DNA from: Gemmatimonadota bacterium | GTDB lineage: Bacteria; Gemmatimonadota; Gemmatimonadetes; Gemmatimonadales; GWC2-71-9 | Assembly (NCBI GenBank): GCA_003220855.1 | Contig: QHTP01000262.1 | Coordinates: 1 to 6,778, forward strand | Reading direction: 5' to 3' | DNA length: 6,778 bases | Shown: one piece after another, positions 1 to 6,706 of the stretch | Layout: the number at the start of each line of letters is the position of its first letter | How positions within the stretch are numbered: the stretch's first letter is position 1 | Notes under the pieces: model-generated | The model's input: only the letters and a program-made list of their open reading frames with translations | Databases searched by the model: none | What the model was told of the DNA's origin: nothing | Program-made: the position numbers and the translations under genes

Positions 1-593
1 CGCAGCAGCTTGCCGAGTACCGAGTCAGGGTTCTGCGCGCGGTTCTGCGGGTCGCCGCCCGAGCCGCCGTCACCCATACCGATGTAGAGCATGCCGTCGG
101 GCCCGAACATCACGAGCCCGCCGTTGTGGTTCGCGTAGGGTTGCTTGACGAACAGGATTAGTTTGTGGGAGGTGCTGTCCGCGACATTGGAATCCGCGCT
201 CACGGTGTACCGCTCGACGCGCGTGTCGCCGTTCACGTCGGTATAGTCGACGTAGAAATATCCGTTGCCGGCGTAGTTGGGGTGGAACGCGACGCTGAAA
301 AGCCCCTGCTCGCCTCCATAGCTCACGCGGCTCGCGATATCGAGAAACGGCGTTTGCAAGAGCTGCCCGTTCTGTATCACCTGGATCTGTCCCGGCTGGT
401 CCACCACGAACAGGCGATTGACGTCGCCCGGCGGCGCACTGAGATAGACCGGAGCAGTGAAACCGCTCGCGACCGACGTGAGCTGCAGCGTGTCGGTCGT
501 GGGCGGAGGCCCGCCGCCCATCGGCGACTGCTCGCCGCAGGCGGCGACCGCCAGAGCGCAGCCGTGCGCGACGATCACTCGAGCGATGGTCAC
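1..593 (-). CDS. PQQ-dependent aldose sugar dehydrogenase-like lipoprotein (GSDH family), 3' end outside window
   Basis: The first 197 codons of a secreted sugar dehydrogenase of the glucose/sorbosone dehydrogenase (GSDH) beta-propeller family, which oxidise aldoses with PQQ in the periplasm. The GTG start at 593 overlaps the TGA of the upstream gene (GTGA), which decides the start. Residues 1-18 form a short signal peptide ending in VAAC, a lipobox with Cys19 as the lipidation site. A Gly/Pro/Thr-rich linker (about 20-35) leads to the propeller. Seen motifs are LFVVDQPGQI (61-70), EQGLFSVAFHP (95-105), NHNGG (155-159), FGPDGMLYIGMGDGG (163-177) and GDPQNRAQ (180-187). The His of NHNGG (about 156) aligns by motif with the catalytic His of soluble glucose dehydrogenase (the His before GRL). 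The start of the following QNPDSVLGKLLR block is also typical. The C-terminal propeller blades lie beyond the edge, so PQQ and Ca ligands cannot be checked. Family call is firm; substrate is unknown. Confidence 0.88.
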   Translation of the reverse strand, partial: MTIARVIVAHGCALAVAACGEQSPMGGGPPPTTDTLQLTSVASGFTAPVYLSAPPGDVNRLFVVDQPGQIQVIQNGQLLQTPFLDIASRVSYGGEQGLFSVAFHPNYAGNGYFYVDYTDVNGDTRVERYTVSADSNVADSTSHKLILFVKQPYANHNGGLVMFGPDGMLYIGMGDGGSGGDPQNRAQNPDSVLGKLL

Positions 594-1459
594 TTGGCCT
601 CGATGGAGATACTACCCTTGAAGCTGCGCGCGGTCACCTGGGCCCCCCCCGCCCCGGTCGAGAACCGCAGCGCGCCCCGCTGCGCGACGTCCGCCGTCAG
701 GCGGTTCGTGACGGACCCGCCGATGGTGAGCAGATCGAAGTCGGCCACGGTCGTCCCGGGCACCCGCAGCGCGATCGCGCCACTCTGGCTCTCGAGCTCG
801 ACGATGCCGCCGCGCCCCAGCTCGCCGTCGAACCGCACATCCCCCGTCACCGATTCGAAATGCCCTCGCTGCACGCCCGCGCCGCCACGCTGCCATCCGG
901 CCGCCCGCACGACGATCGTGCCGCTCAGCGTGGACGCACCCAGGTCCACGCTCGCCCCCCGCAGCAGGATTCCGCCGCTCACCGTTTTCACGCGGGCCCG
1001 TCCGGTGCCGCCGGCGAGCTCGACTGGCCCGCCCATCGTTTCAGCCGTCACATCGGCCGGCGTCCCTACCACGTGGATCGCGCCCACCACGCTGTTCAAA
1101 TCGAGCGTCCCATCCACCCCCACGACATCGATGTCGCCCGAAACGGACTTCACCCACACGCGGGCCCCACGCGGCACGCGCACTTCGAGCCCGGCCCGGC
1201 CGGTGACGACGAGCGTGCGCACGCTGGCAGTGCCGGCGGCGGCCAAGCGCCCCGGTCCTCGGGCCCTCACGGCCAGACTGTCCACATCCCACCCGATGAC
1301 GCGGATCCGGCCCGACGGATTGACGATGCGCACCGACCCATCGGGGGCGAACGGCCAGCGTTCCCCGATCGTATTGACGCGACTCGGTGGTGCCTGGGCG
1401 GTGCCGCTCCGGGCGCCGAGCGCGAGCACCAGCACGAGCCAAGAGCTGTGTCGGGTCAC
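590..1459 (-). CDS. Secreted DUF4097-family beta-repeat protein
   Basis: A 289-residue exported protein. Residues 1-22 are a signal peptide (MTRHSSW, hydrophobic LVLVLALGA, cleavage near TAQA). The rest is a ladder of short strand-turn repeats of the type VSGDIDVVG, VVGAIHVVG, VSGGILLRG, LSGTIVVRA, VTGDVRFDG, QSGAIALRV and FKGSISIEA. This is the pattern of the DUF4097 (putative adhesin-like) family, thought to fold as a right-handed beta-solenoid. No catalytic motif is seen and the biochemical role of the family is not established. The start is GTG at 1459, overlapping the anti-sigma TGA (GTGA). Its own stop overlaps the GTG of the dehydrogenase gene. DUF4097 genes often follow ECF sigma/anti-sigma pairs, so a surface or periplasmic function under that sigma factor is inferred. 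A G8 run lies near codons 271-273. Confidence 0.85.
   Translation of the reverse strand: MTRHSSWLVLVLALGARSGTAQAPPSRVNTIGERWPFAPDGSVRIVNPSGRIRVIGWDVDSLAVRARGPGRLAAAGTASVRTLVVTGRAGLEVRVPRGARVWVKSVSGDIDVVGVDGTLDLNSVVGAIHVVGTPADVTAETMGGPVELAGGTGRARVKTVSGGILLRGASVDLGASTLSGTIVVRAAGWQRGGAGVQRGHFESVTGDVRFDGELGRGGIVELESQSGAIALRVPGTTVADFDLLTIGGSVTNRLTADVAQRGALRFSTGAGGAQVTARSFKGSISIEAK
643..650 (-). repeat. G8 homopolymer run inside the DUF4097 gene
   Basis: Eight consecutive C on the plus strand (G8 in the coding sense), reading GGG GCG GGG GGG GCC across codons for TGAGGA near the C-terminus. Loss or gain of one base would shift the frame and alter roughly the last 18 residues and the stop, and with it the overlap with the dehydrogenase start. 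Slippage at this site is an inference. Confidence 0.7.
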
Positions 1460-2058
1460 GTCGCCGCCCGCGTCGCCCAGCGGAGCAGCTCGACTTTTTG
1501 CCGAGCCGCCGCCGCAAACAGCGCGCGCAGCTCGACGTTGCCAGGATCACGGGCCAACGCGTCGCGCGATTCGCGTAGCGCCGCGTCGATCACGCCCAGA
1601 TTGCGCTCCAGCAGCGCGACCGTGGCGGGCTCGAGCCGGTCGCGTTCGAGGGCGAGGGCTCCGGCGAGCTCGTCCGTCGCACGCGCGTACTCGATTTGTG
1701 CGGCCGCCCACCCGTCCACCTCCGGACCGTAGAAGACGGCAGAAGACGGTAGAAGACGGTAGACGGCGAAGCCGATGATGAGCGCGGCCGCGGCAGCCAG
1801 TGCGCCCCTCCACCACCGTTTCCCCTTTCCCCTTTCCCCTTTCCCGATACGTCCAGCGATGCCGGTCCACAATTCGGACGCGGGCTCGATCGCCCGCGGC
1901 AATCCCCGCGCTCCGTCCACCAACGCACGCAGCTTCGCCACCGCCTCGCGGCAGCCCGCGCACCCCGCCAGGTGCGTCTCGACGAGCGCCCGCGCTTCGG
2001 CCGCGAGCGTGCCGTCCACGTACTGGTTCAGCTGCGCTTCCCTCTCGCTGCACATCAT
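1456..2058 (-). CDS. Membrane-anchored zinc-finger anti-sigma factor
   Basis: A 200-residue anti-sigma factor for the ECF sigma encoded just upstream. Residues 3-45 form the zinc-binding anti-sigma (ZAS, zf-HC2) domain, with Cys3 and the motif His29-x3-Cys33-x2-Cys36 (HLAGCAGC) after the usual QYVDGTL helix. A basic linker rich in Gly and Lys (71-85, GKGERGKGKRWWR) precedes one transmembrane helix at about 86-104. The C-terminal part (about 112-200) is mostly helical and should be periplasmic; its EYARATDELAGAL and ARQKVELLRWA stretches resemble the outer helical domain of many anti-sigma proteins. The first ATG (2058) overlaps the sigma stop as ATGA; a second ATG follows directly. The linker and the post-helix segment are encoded by tandem repeats (1819-1845 and 1731-1766). 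The trigger that releases the sigma factor is unknown. Confidence 0.88.
   Translation of the reverse strand: MMCSEREAQLNQYVDGTLAAEARALVETHLAGCAGCREAVAKLRALVDGARGLPRAIEPASELWTGIAGRIGKGERGKGKRWWRGALAAAAALIIGFAVYRLLPSSAVFYGPEVDGWAAAQIEYARATDELAGALALERDRLEPATVALLERNLGVIDAALRESRDALARDPGNVELRALFAAAARQKVELLRWATRAAT
1731..1766. repeat. 10-bp tandem repeat (AGAAGACGGY)x3 plus partial copy in the anti-sigma gene
   Basis: Plus strand reads AGAAGACGGC at 1731-1740, AGAAGACGGT at 1741-1750, AGAAGACGGT at 1751-1760, then a partial AGACGG at 1761-1766. On the coding strand it specifies the segment just after the membrane helix (VYRLLPSSAVFYG). Three 10-base units equal 30 bases, so the present copy number keeps the frame, but a change of one unit would not. 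Confidence 0.85.
1819..1845. repeat. 7-bp tandem repeat (TTTCCCC)x3 + TTTCCC in the anti-sigma gene
   Basis: A 27-base near-perfect heptamer array of about 3.9 copies, polypyrimidine on the plus strand and GGGGAAA on the coding strand. It encodes the basic linker (GKGERGKGK, about residues 72-80) directly before the transmembrane helix. The unit length of 7 is not a multiple of 3, so gain or loss of one unit would frameshift the gene. It resembles short tandemly repeated heptamers known from some bacterial genomes, but I cannot see whether copies occur elsewhere. Confidence 0.88.
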
Positions 2059-2585
2059 CTGCTCAACGCCTCCCGCAGCAGTCGCCGCGCCCGGAACAGC
2101 TGTGCTTTCGAAGTCCCCACCGCGATCCCCGTGAGACCGGCGATCTCATGGTGCCGATAGCCTTCCACGTCGTGCAACACGAACACCTCCCGTGCGCCCG
2201 GGGGGAGCGCTGCGATGGCCCGCTCCAGGTCCAGCTGCACTCCCGCCGTGCCCGATCCGTCCGCCGGTCGCTCCAGCGCCGCCGGGTCGTCGGTGGTGAA
2301 CAGCCGCAGCGCGCGCCGCCGCCCCGCCCGCTGGCTCAAGAACACCACGTTCACGGTGAGCCGGTACAGCCAGGACGAAAACGCGCTCTCGCCCCTGAAG
2401 CTCGCGAGCCTCTCCCACGCCCGCACGAACGCGTCCTGCGTGAGCTCCTCGGCGCGCACGGCATCGGCCGTGAGGCGGAGGCAGAGCGCGTACACCCGAC
2501 CCACGTGCGCCCGGTACAGCGCCTCGAACGCGGCCTGGTCGCCCTGCTGCGCACGCTGGATGAGATCGCTCGGGTCCGCCTGCAT
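2055..2585 (-). CDS. ECF-family (RpoE-like) RNA polymerase sigma factor
   Basis: An extracytoplasmic-function sigma factor of 176 residues from the chosen ATG. Region 2 starts at DLIQRAQQGDQAAFEALYRAHV and contains EELTQDAFVRAWERL and FSSWLYRLTVN, the core-binding and -10 recognition segments. A variable linker with TTDDPAALERPADGSG follows. Region 4 starts at LERAIAALPPGAREVF and carries EGYRHHEIAGLTGIAVGTSKAQLFRARR, the helix-turn-helix for the -35 element. Region 3 is absent, as usual in ECF factors. The frame stays open 14 codons further upstream to a GTG at 2627, but that extension is a Pro/Gly tract encoded by a G/C repeat, so the ATG at 2585 is preferred. No clear Shine-Dalgarno precedes either start. 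The stop overlaps the anti-sigma ATG (ATGA), which supports a sigma/anti-sigma pair. It may autoregulate its operon, but no promoter copy can be assigned with confidence. Confidence 0.9.
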   Translation of the reverse strand: MQADPSDLIQRAQQGDQAAFEALYRAHVGRVYALCLRLTADAVRAEELTQDAFVRAWERLASFRGESAFSSWLYRLTVNVVFLSQRAGRRRALRLFTTDDPAALERPADGSGTAGVQLDLERAIAALPPGAREVFVLHDVEGYRHHEIAGLTGIAVGTSKAQLFRARRLLREALSR

Positions 2586-2595
2586 CGGGTCGCCA

Positions 2596-2625
2596 GGGCC
2601 GGGGGGCCGGGGGCCGGGGGCCGGC
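2596..2625 (+). repeat. G-run/CC heptamer repeat with G-quadruplex potential at the sigma gene start
   Basis: Plus-strand G runs of 3, 6, 5 and 5 bases (2596-2598, 2601-2606, 2609-2613, 2616-2620) are separated by CC, followed by CCGGC. The later units have period 7 (GGGGGCC). This meets the usual rule of four G-runs with short loops for a quadruplex on the template strand of the sigma gene. It lies between the two possible sigma start codons (2627 and 2585). Confidence 0.75.
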
Positions 2626-2679
2626 ACGCTGCTAAGATGCCACCGGGCCGTGGTTGGTTGAGAGCCCCGCCGGGGGCGC

Positions 2680-3303
2680 CTAGGGAAGGACGGGCCGCAT
2701 CAGCAATCCGGTGGTCGAGACGCGCACTTCGTAGCGCGCGGGTCTCGTGCCCGCGACGAACGCGGCCGAGCCGTACTCCGCGTCTACCAGGGGCCCGAGC
2801 AGGTGGCGTCGCGCGATCGAGAAAAGATCGATGCCCGCGGGCCGCGCCAGCTCGTACGCGGTGCGCGGCTTGGCGCGCTCGTCGGACACCTCGTTGTAGC
2901 GGCCGGCCACCCGGTCCAGCTCATAGGATGTATGGAGCCCCAGCAGATTCACCCAGGGGTGCCACTTGAGAATGTGCGCGTCCATGTACAGGGCATCCCC
3001 CGCCAGGTCGTACATGGCCAGGCGTTTGTCGGGGAGGAGAATCATCGCGCGGAAACGCTGCGGTCCCAGGGGCTGGGTCGTGACGGTCGCCGCCAGGACC
3101 TCGAGCGTCAGGGCCTGGTACGTCCGCAGGCCGACGACGATTGCCGCCGCGAGGCCCGCCAGCGCCAGGAACAGGAGCCCCGCGAGCCCGCGCAGCGCGC
3201 CGCCGGCCCACCGTCGGGTGCGCAGGGCCGCGAGCCCCGCGCGGCACAACGCCACGCCCAGCACGAGCAGGCAGAGACCGGCGATCATGAGGCGCGTGGG
3301 CAT
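2680..3303 (-). CDS. Conserved two-helix membrane protein of unknown function (often labelled 'cation/multidrug efflux pump')
   Basis: A 207-residue protein. Two hydrophobic segments (about 4-27 and 38-60) are joined by an Arg-rich turn (LRTRRWAGG), giving a hairpin in the membrane. The remainder, about 61-207, is soluble. It contains TQPLGPQRFRAMILLPD (75-91), MYDLAGDALYMDAHILKWHPWVNLLGL (97-123) and YELDRVAGRY (127-136). This 'output-of-water, buried in lipid phase' style pattern of D-A-x-x-L-K-W then L-L-G-L then R-x-x-G-R-Y recalls a proteobacterial family annotated as cation/multidrug efflux pump, a label I consider unsupported because there are too few membrane helices. Start ATG at 3303 is chosen because the open frame beyond it is only antisense to aceB. 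There is no Shine-Dalgarno. A weak 5-bp hairpin (2664-2677) follows the stop without a T-tract, so read-through into the sigma operon is possible. Confidence 0.7.
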   Translation of the reverse strand: MPTRLMIAGLCLLVLGVALCRAGLAALRTRRWAGGALRGLAGLLFLALAGLAAAIVVGLRTYQALTLEVLAATVTTQPLGPQRFRAMILLPDKRLAMYDLAGDALYMDAHILKWHPWVNLLGLHTSYELDRVAGRYNEVSDERAKPRTAYELARPAGIDLFSIARRHLLGPLVDAEYGSAAFVAGTRPARYEVRVSTTGLLMRPVLP

Positions 3304-3361
3304 GTCGGTGTCTAAGCTACGCCGGCCGGTTAGTGTTAGGTTAGCCCCTCGGAGTCCCGAC
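3304..3361. promoter_or_regulatory. Divergent control region between the membrane-protein gene and aceBA
   Basis: Fifty-eight bases separate two divergent start codons, so both promoters must overlap here or lie in coding sequence. On the plus strand, TTAG occurs three times in TTAGTGTTAGGTTAG (3330-3344). TAGTGT (3331-3336) is a possible -10, and GGAG (3351-3354) is a Shine-Dalgarno 7 bases before the aceB ATG. No convincing -35 is seen. On the minus strand a TAGCTT lies 10 bases before the ATG of the membrane-protein gene, which would give a nearly leaderless transcript. These boxes are inferred from sequence only. Confidence 0.4.
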
Positions 3362-4951
<1,590 letters not shown>

Positions 4952-4972
4952 TACCGACTGGACGGGGCGGCC

Positions 4973-6283
4973 ATGGACAAGCACGCGGTGATCTCGGCAT
5001 TGGAGCGCGCCTGGGCGAACGACGCGCGTTGGAACGGCATCACGCGACCGTACAAGGCCGGCGACGTGTACCGGCTGCGCGGCTCGATAGACTTCGAATA
5101 CTCGCTGGCGCGCTACGGCGCGGCGCGGCTGTGGGAGCTGTTGCGGGACGAGGATTACGTCGCCGTGCTGTCGGCCATCACCGGCAACCAGGCGATCCAG
5201 CAGGTCCAGGCCGGGCTGAAAGCGATCTACGTAAGCGGCTGGCAGGTGGCCGCGGATGCCAATCACGCGCTCGAGATGTACCCCGACCAGAGCCTTTACC
5301 CGTCCGACTCCGTTCCTGCCCTGCTGCGACGCATCAACAACGCCCTCAAACGGGCCGACCAGATCGCTCACCTCAAGGACGACCACTCGACCTACTGGTT
5401 CGCGCCGCTCGTGGCCGACGCCGAAGCGGGGTTCGGCGGGCCGCTGCACGCCTTCGAGGTCATGAAAAACATGATCGACGCCGGAGCGGCGGGCGTGCAC
5501 TTCGAAGATCAACTCGCGTCGGTCAAGAAGTGCGGCCATCTGGGCGGGAAGGTGCTCGTTCCCACGAGTGAGTTCATCACCAAGCTGGTCGCGGCGCGCC
5601 TCGCGACGGACGTGTGCGGTGTGGACACGATCCTGATCGCCCGCACCGACGCGAACAGCGCCACCCTGCTCACGAGCGATTCGGACGAGTACGATCGCCG
5701 CTTCCTGACCGGGGACCGGACCGCCGAAGGGTTCTTCCGGGTGCGCGACGGCGTCGACGCCGCCATCGCCCGAGCCCTCGCCTACGCGCCCTATGCCGAC
5801 CTGCTGTGGTTCGAGACGTCGAAACCGGACCTCGCGGAGGCGACGACGTTCGCCCAGGCGATCCACGCGAAGTATCCGCGCAAGCTGCTGGCGTACAACT
5901 GCTCGCCGTCTTTCAACTGGCGCAAGCACCTGAGCGACGCCCAGATCGCCGCGTTCCAGCGGGAGCTCGGCGCCCTGGACTACAAGTTCCAGTTTGTCAC
6001 CCTGTCCGCGTTCCACGCGTTGAACCACAGCATGTTCACCCTGGCGCGGGACTACAAGGCGCGGGGGATGGCGGCCTACGCCGACCTCCAGGACCGCGAG
6101 TTCGCCTCCGAGCAGGACGGCTACGCGGCGGTGCGGCACCAGGAGTTCGTGGGCGTGGGGTACTTCGACGAGATCACCCAGATCGCGACCGGCGGAACGT
6201 CGTCGGTCACGGCGATGGAGGGCTCGACGGAGCAGCAGCAGTTCCACGAGCCCGGGCGCCCGAAGGCCGCGGCGGGACGCTAG
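4973..6283 (+). CDS. aceA: Isocitrate lyase
   Basis: Cleaves isocitrate to succinate and glyoxylate, the first committed step of the glyoxylate shunt, in the cytoplasm as a homotetramer with Mg. The 436 residues match the short bacterial class (about 430). Seen are SGWQVAADAN (88-97), the metal-site block VADAEAGFGG (147-156, Asp149), HFEDQ (176-180), the family signature KKCGH (185-189) with catalytic Cys187, IARTDA (222-227), WFETSKP (279-285), NCSPSFNW (309-316), FQFVTLSAFHALN (339-351) and the C-terminal TAMEGSTEQQQFH (413-425) with the conserved G-S-T-E-x-Q-F lid. The ATG is preceded by GGGGCGG (4964-4970), a modest Shine-Dalgarno, 21 bases after the aceB stop. It supplies glyoxylate to the malate synthase. 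The last 11 residues (EPGRPKAAAGR) are a poorly conserved tail. No aceK kinase gene for isocitrate dehydrogenase is in the window. Confidence 0.97.
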   Translation: MDKHAVISALERAWANDARWNGITRPYKAGDVYRLRGSIDFEYSLARYGAARLWELLRDEDYVAVLSAITGNQAIQQVQAGLKAIYVSGWQVAADANHALEMYPDQSLYPSDSVPALLRRINNALKRADQIAHLKDDHSTYWFAPLVADAEAGFGGPLHAFEVMKNMIDAGAAGVHFEDQLASVKKCGHLGGKVLVPTSEFITKLVAARLATDVCGVDTILIARTDANSATLLTSDSDEYDRRFLTGDRTAEGFFRVRDGVDAAIARALAYAPYADLLWFETSKPDLAEATTFAQAIHAKYPRKLLAYNCSPSFNWRKHLSDAQIAAFQRELGALDYKFQFVTLSAFHALNHSMFTLARDYKARGMAAYADLQDREFASEQDGYAAVRHQEFVGVGYFDEITQIATGGTSSVTAMEGSTEQQQFHEPGRPKAAAGR

Positions 6284-6303
6284 CGCAAGGGCGCCGGGCG
6301 TTT

Positions 6304-6362
6304 CATGTCACAAGGGGGCCGGGTAGCGACACGCTGCCCGGCCCCCTACGTTGTGGGACATG
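6304..6362 (+). terminator. Strong GC-rich hairpin after aceA, extended by outer stems to the next start codon
   Basis: The core pairs GGGGGCCGGG (6314-6323) with CCCGGCCCCC (6337-6346), continues through a T-G wobble and AGCG/CGCT, and closes on a 3-base ACA loop: 15 bp without mismatch. Outside it ACAA (6310-6313) can pair with TTGT (6351-6354), and CATGTC (6304-6309) with GACATG (6357-6362), leaving bulges TACG and GG. No T-tract follows on either strand, so it is not a textbook intrinsic terminator; it may still end or stabilise the aceBA transcript. It starts 20 bases after the aceA stop. Confidence 0.65.
6347..6352 (+). promoter_or_regulatory. Possible -10 element for a leaderless small-protein transcript
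   Basis: TACGTT fits the TANNNT form and ends 7 bases before the ATG at 6360, the spacing at which leaderless genes carry their -10. The -35 position, 17 bases upstream (6324-6329, TAGCGA), matches TTGACA at only 3 of 6 places and lies in the hairpin. Weak evidence. Confidence 0.25.
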
Positions 6363-6629
6363 AGGCGCTCGACGCTCTACGCCCTGGCCGCCGTGCTCGC
6401 CGTGGCGGCGCTGTTTTTTGTGATGACCACGGCCCGCGCCAAGGTGCGGTGCCGCGTGTGCGTGGAGTTCCGCGGCCGGACGAACTGCGCCACGGCGGCC
6501 GGCGCCACCGAGCAGGCCGCGCGGGAGGGAGCCCAGACCACCGCGTGCGGGCCCGTCGCCAGCGGGATGGACGAGCAGATCGGGTGTGGGCGAACGGCGC
6601 CGACCTCGGTGCAGTGTCAGTCCCGGTGA
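6360..6629 (+). CDS. Small membrane-anchored or secreted six-cysteine protein, unknown function
   Basis: An 89-residue protein. Residues 1-5 are basic (MRRST), 6-22 are hydrophobic (LYALAAVLAVAALFFVM), and TTARA at 23-27 could be a signal-peptidase site, so it is exported or anchored. The mature part has six cysteines at 31, 34, 43, 63, 76 and 86, beginning with CRVC and an EFRGRTNCATA stretch, then an Ala/Glu-rich helix (44-62) and TACGPVASGMDEQIGCG. Six cysteines could form three disulfides, or Cys31-x2-Cys34 could bind a metal. I have a vague memory of similar conserved hypothetical proteins in Gram-negative soil bacteria but cannot name a family. ATG at 6360 is preferred to a TTG three codons upstream, which would lie inside the hairpin. 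The codon bias (GC-rich third positions) supports a real gene. The start codon lies in the outer stem of the post-aceA hairpin. Confidence 0.75.
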   Translation: MRRSTLYALAAVLAVAALFFVMTTARAKVRCRVCVEFRGRTNCATAAGATEQAAREGAQTTACGPVASGMDEQIGCGRTAPTSVQCQSR

Positions 6630-6650
6630 CATGACCGAAGAACGTCGAGG

Positions 6651-6691
6651 AAAAAGCGTCGCGGTTCTTCCTAGACGTTTTCCCGCGACGC
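6651..6691 (-). terminator. Inverted repeat followed by T5 on the minus strand; possible terminator
   Basis: GCGTCGCGG (6656-6664) and CCGCGACGC (6683-6691) form a 9-bp stem with an 18-base loop. Read on the minus strand, the stem is followed directly by TTTTT (6655-6651), as in an intrinsic terminator for a gene entering from the right. The long loop weakens the call. The same repeat may instead be an operator, because it spans the possible -35 at 6672-6677. Confidence 0.35.
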
Positions 6692-6700
6692 CCTTATGAT
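6672..6700 (+). promoter_or_regulatory. Sigma-70-like promoter, TAGACG-17-TATGAT
   Basis: TAGACG (6672-6677, 4 of 6 matches to TTGACA) and TATGAT (6695-6700, 5 of 6 matches to TATAAT) are separated by exactly 17 bases. The expected transcription start, about 7 bases past the -10, coincides with the GTG at 6707, which would make that gene leaderless. The inverted repeat 6656-6664/6683-6691 encloses the -35 and ends 3 bases before the -10, a good position for a repressor site. Confidence 0.45.
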
Positions 6701-6706
6701 GTTGCC

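Noticed and set aside
165..1778. 537-codon plus-strand open frame
   Set aside because: It runs antisense to three genes with clear family motifs (dehydrogenase, DUF4097, anti-sigma). The translation is Arg/Pro/Ser-rich low-complexity, typical of shadows in high-GC DNA.
2664..2677. Hairpin GCCCC/GGGGC after the two-helix protein stop as a terminator
   Set aside because: Only 5 bp, no T-tract, and such short GC stems are common in this composition.
6631..6699. 22-codon ORF starting ATG one base after the small-protein stop
   Set aside because: Very short, no support from codon use, and its sequence is dictated by overlapping inverted repeats and a likely promoter.
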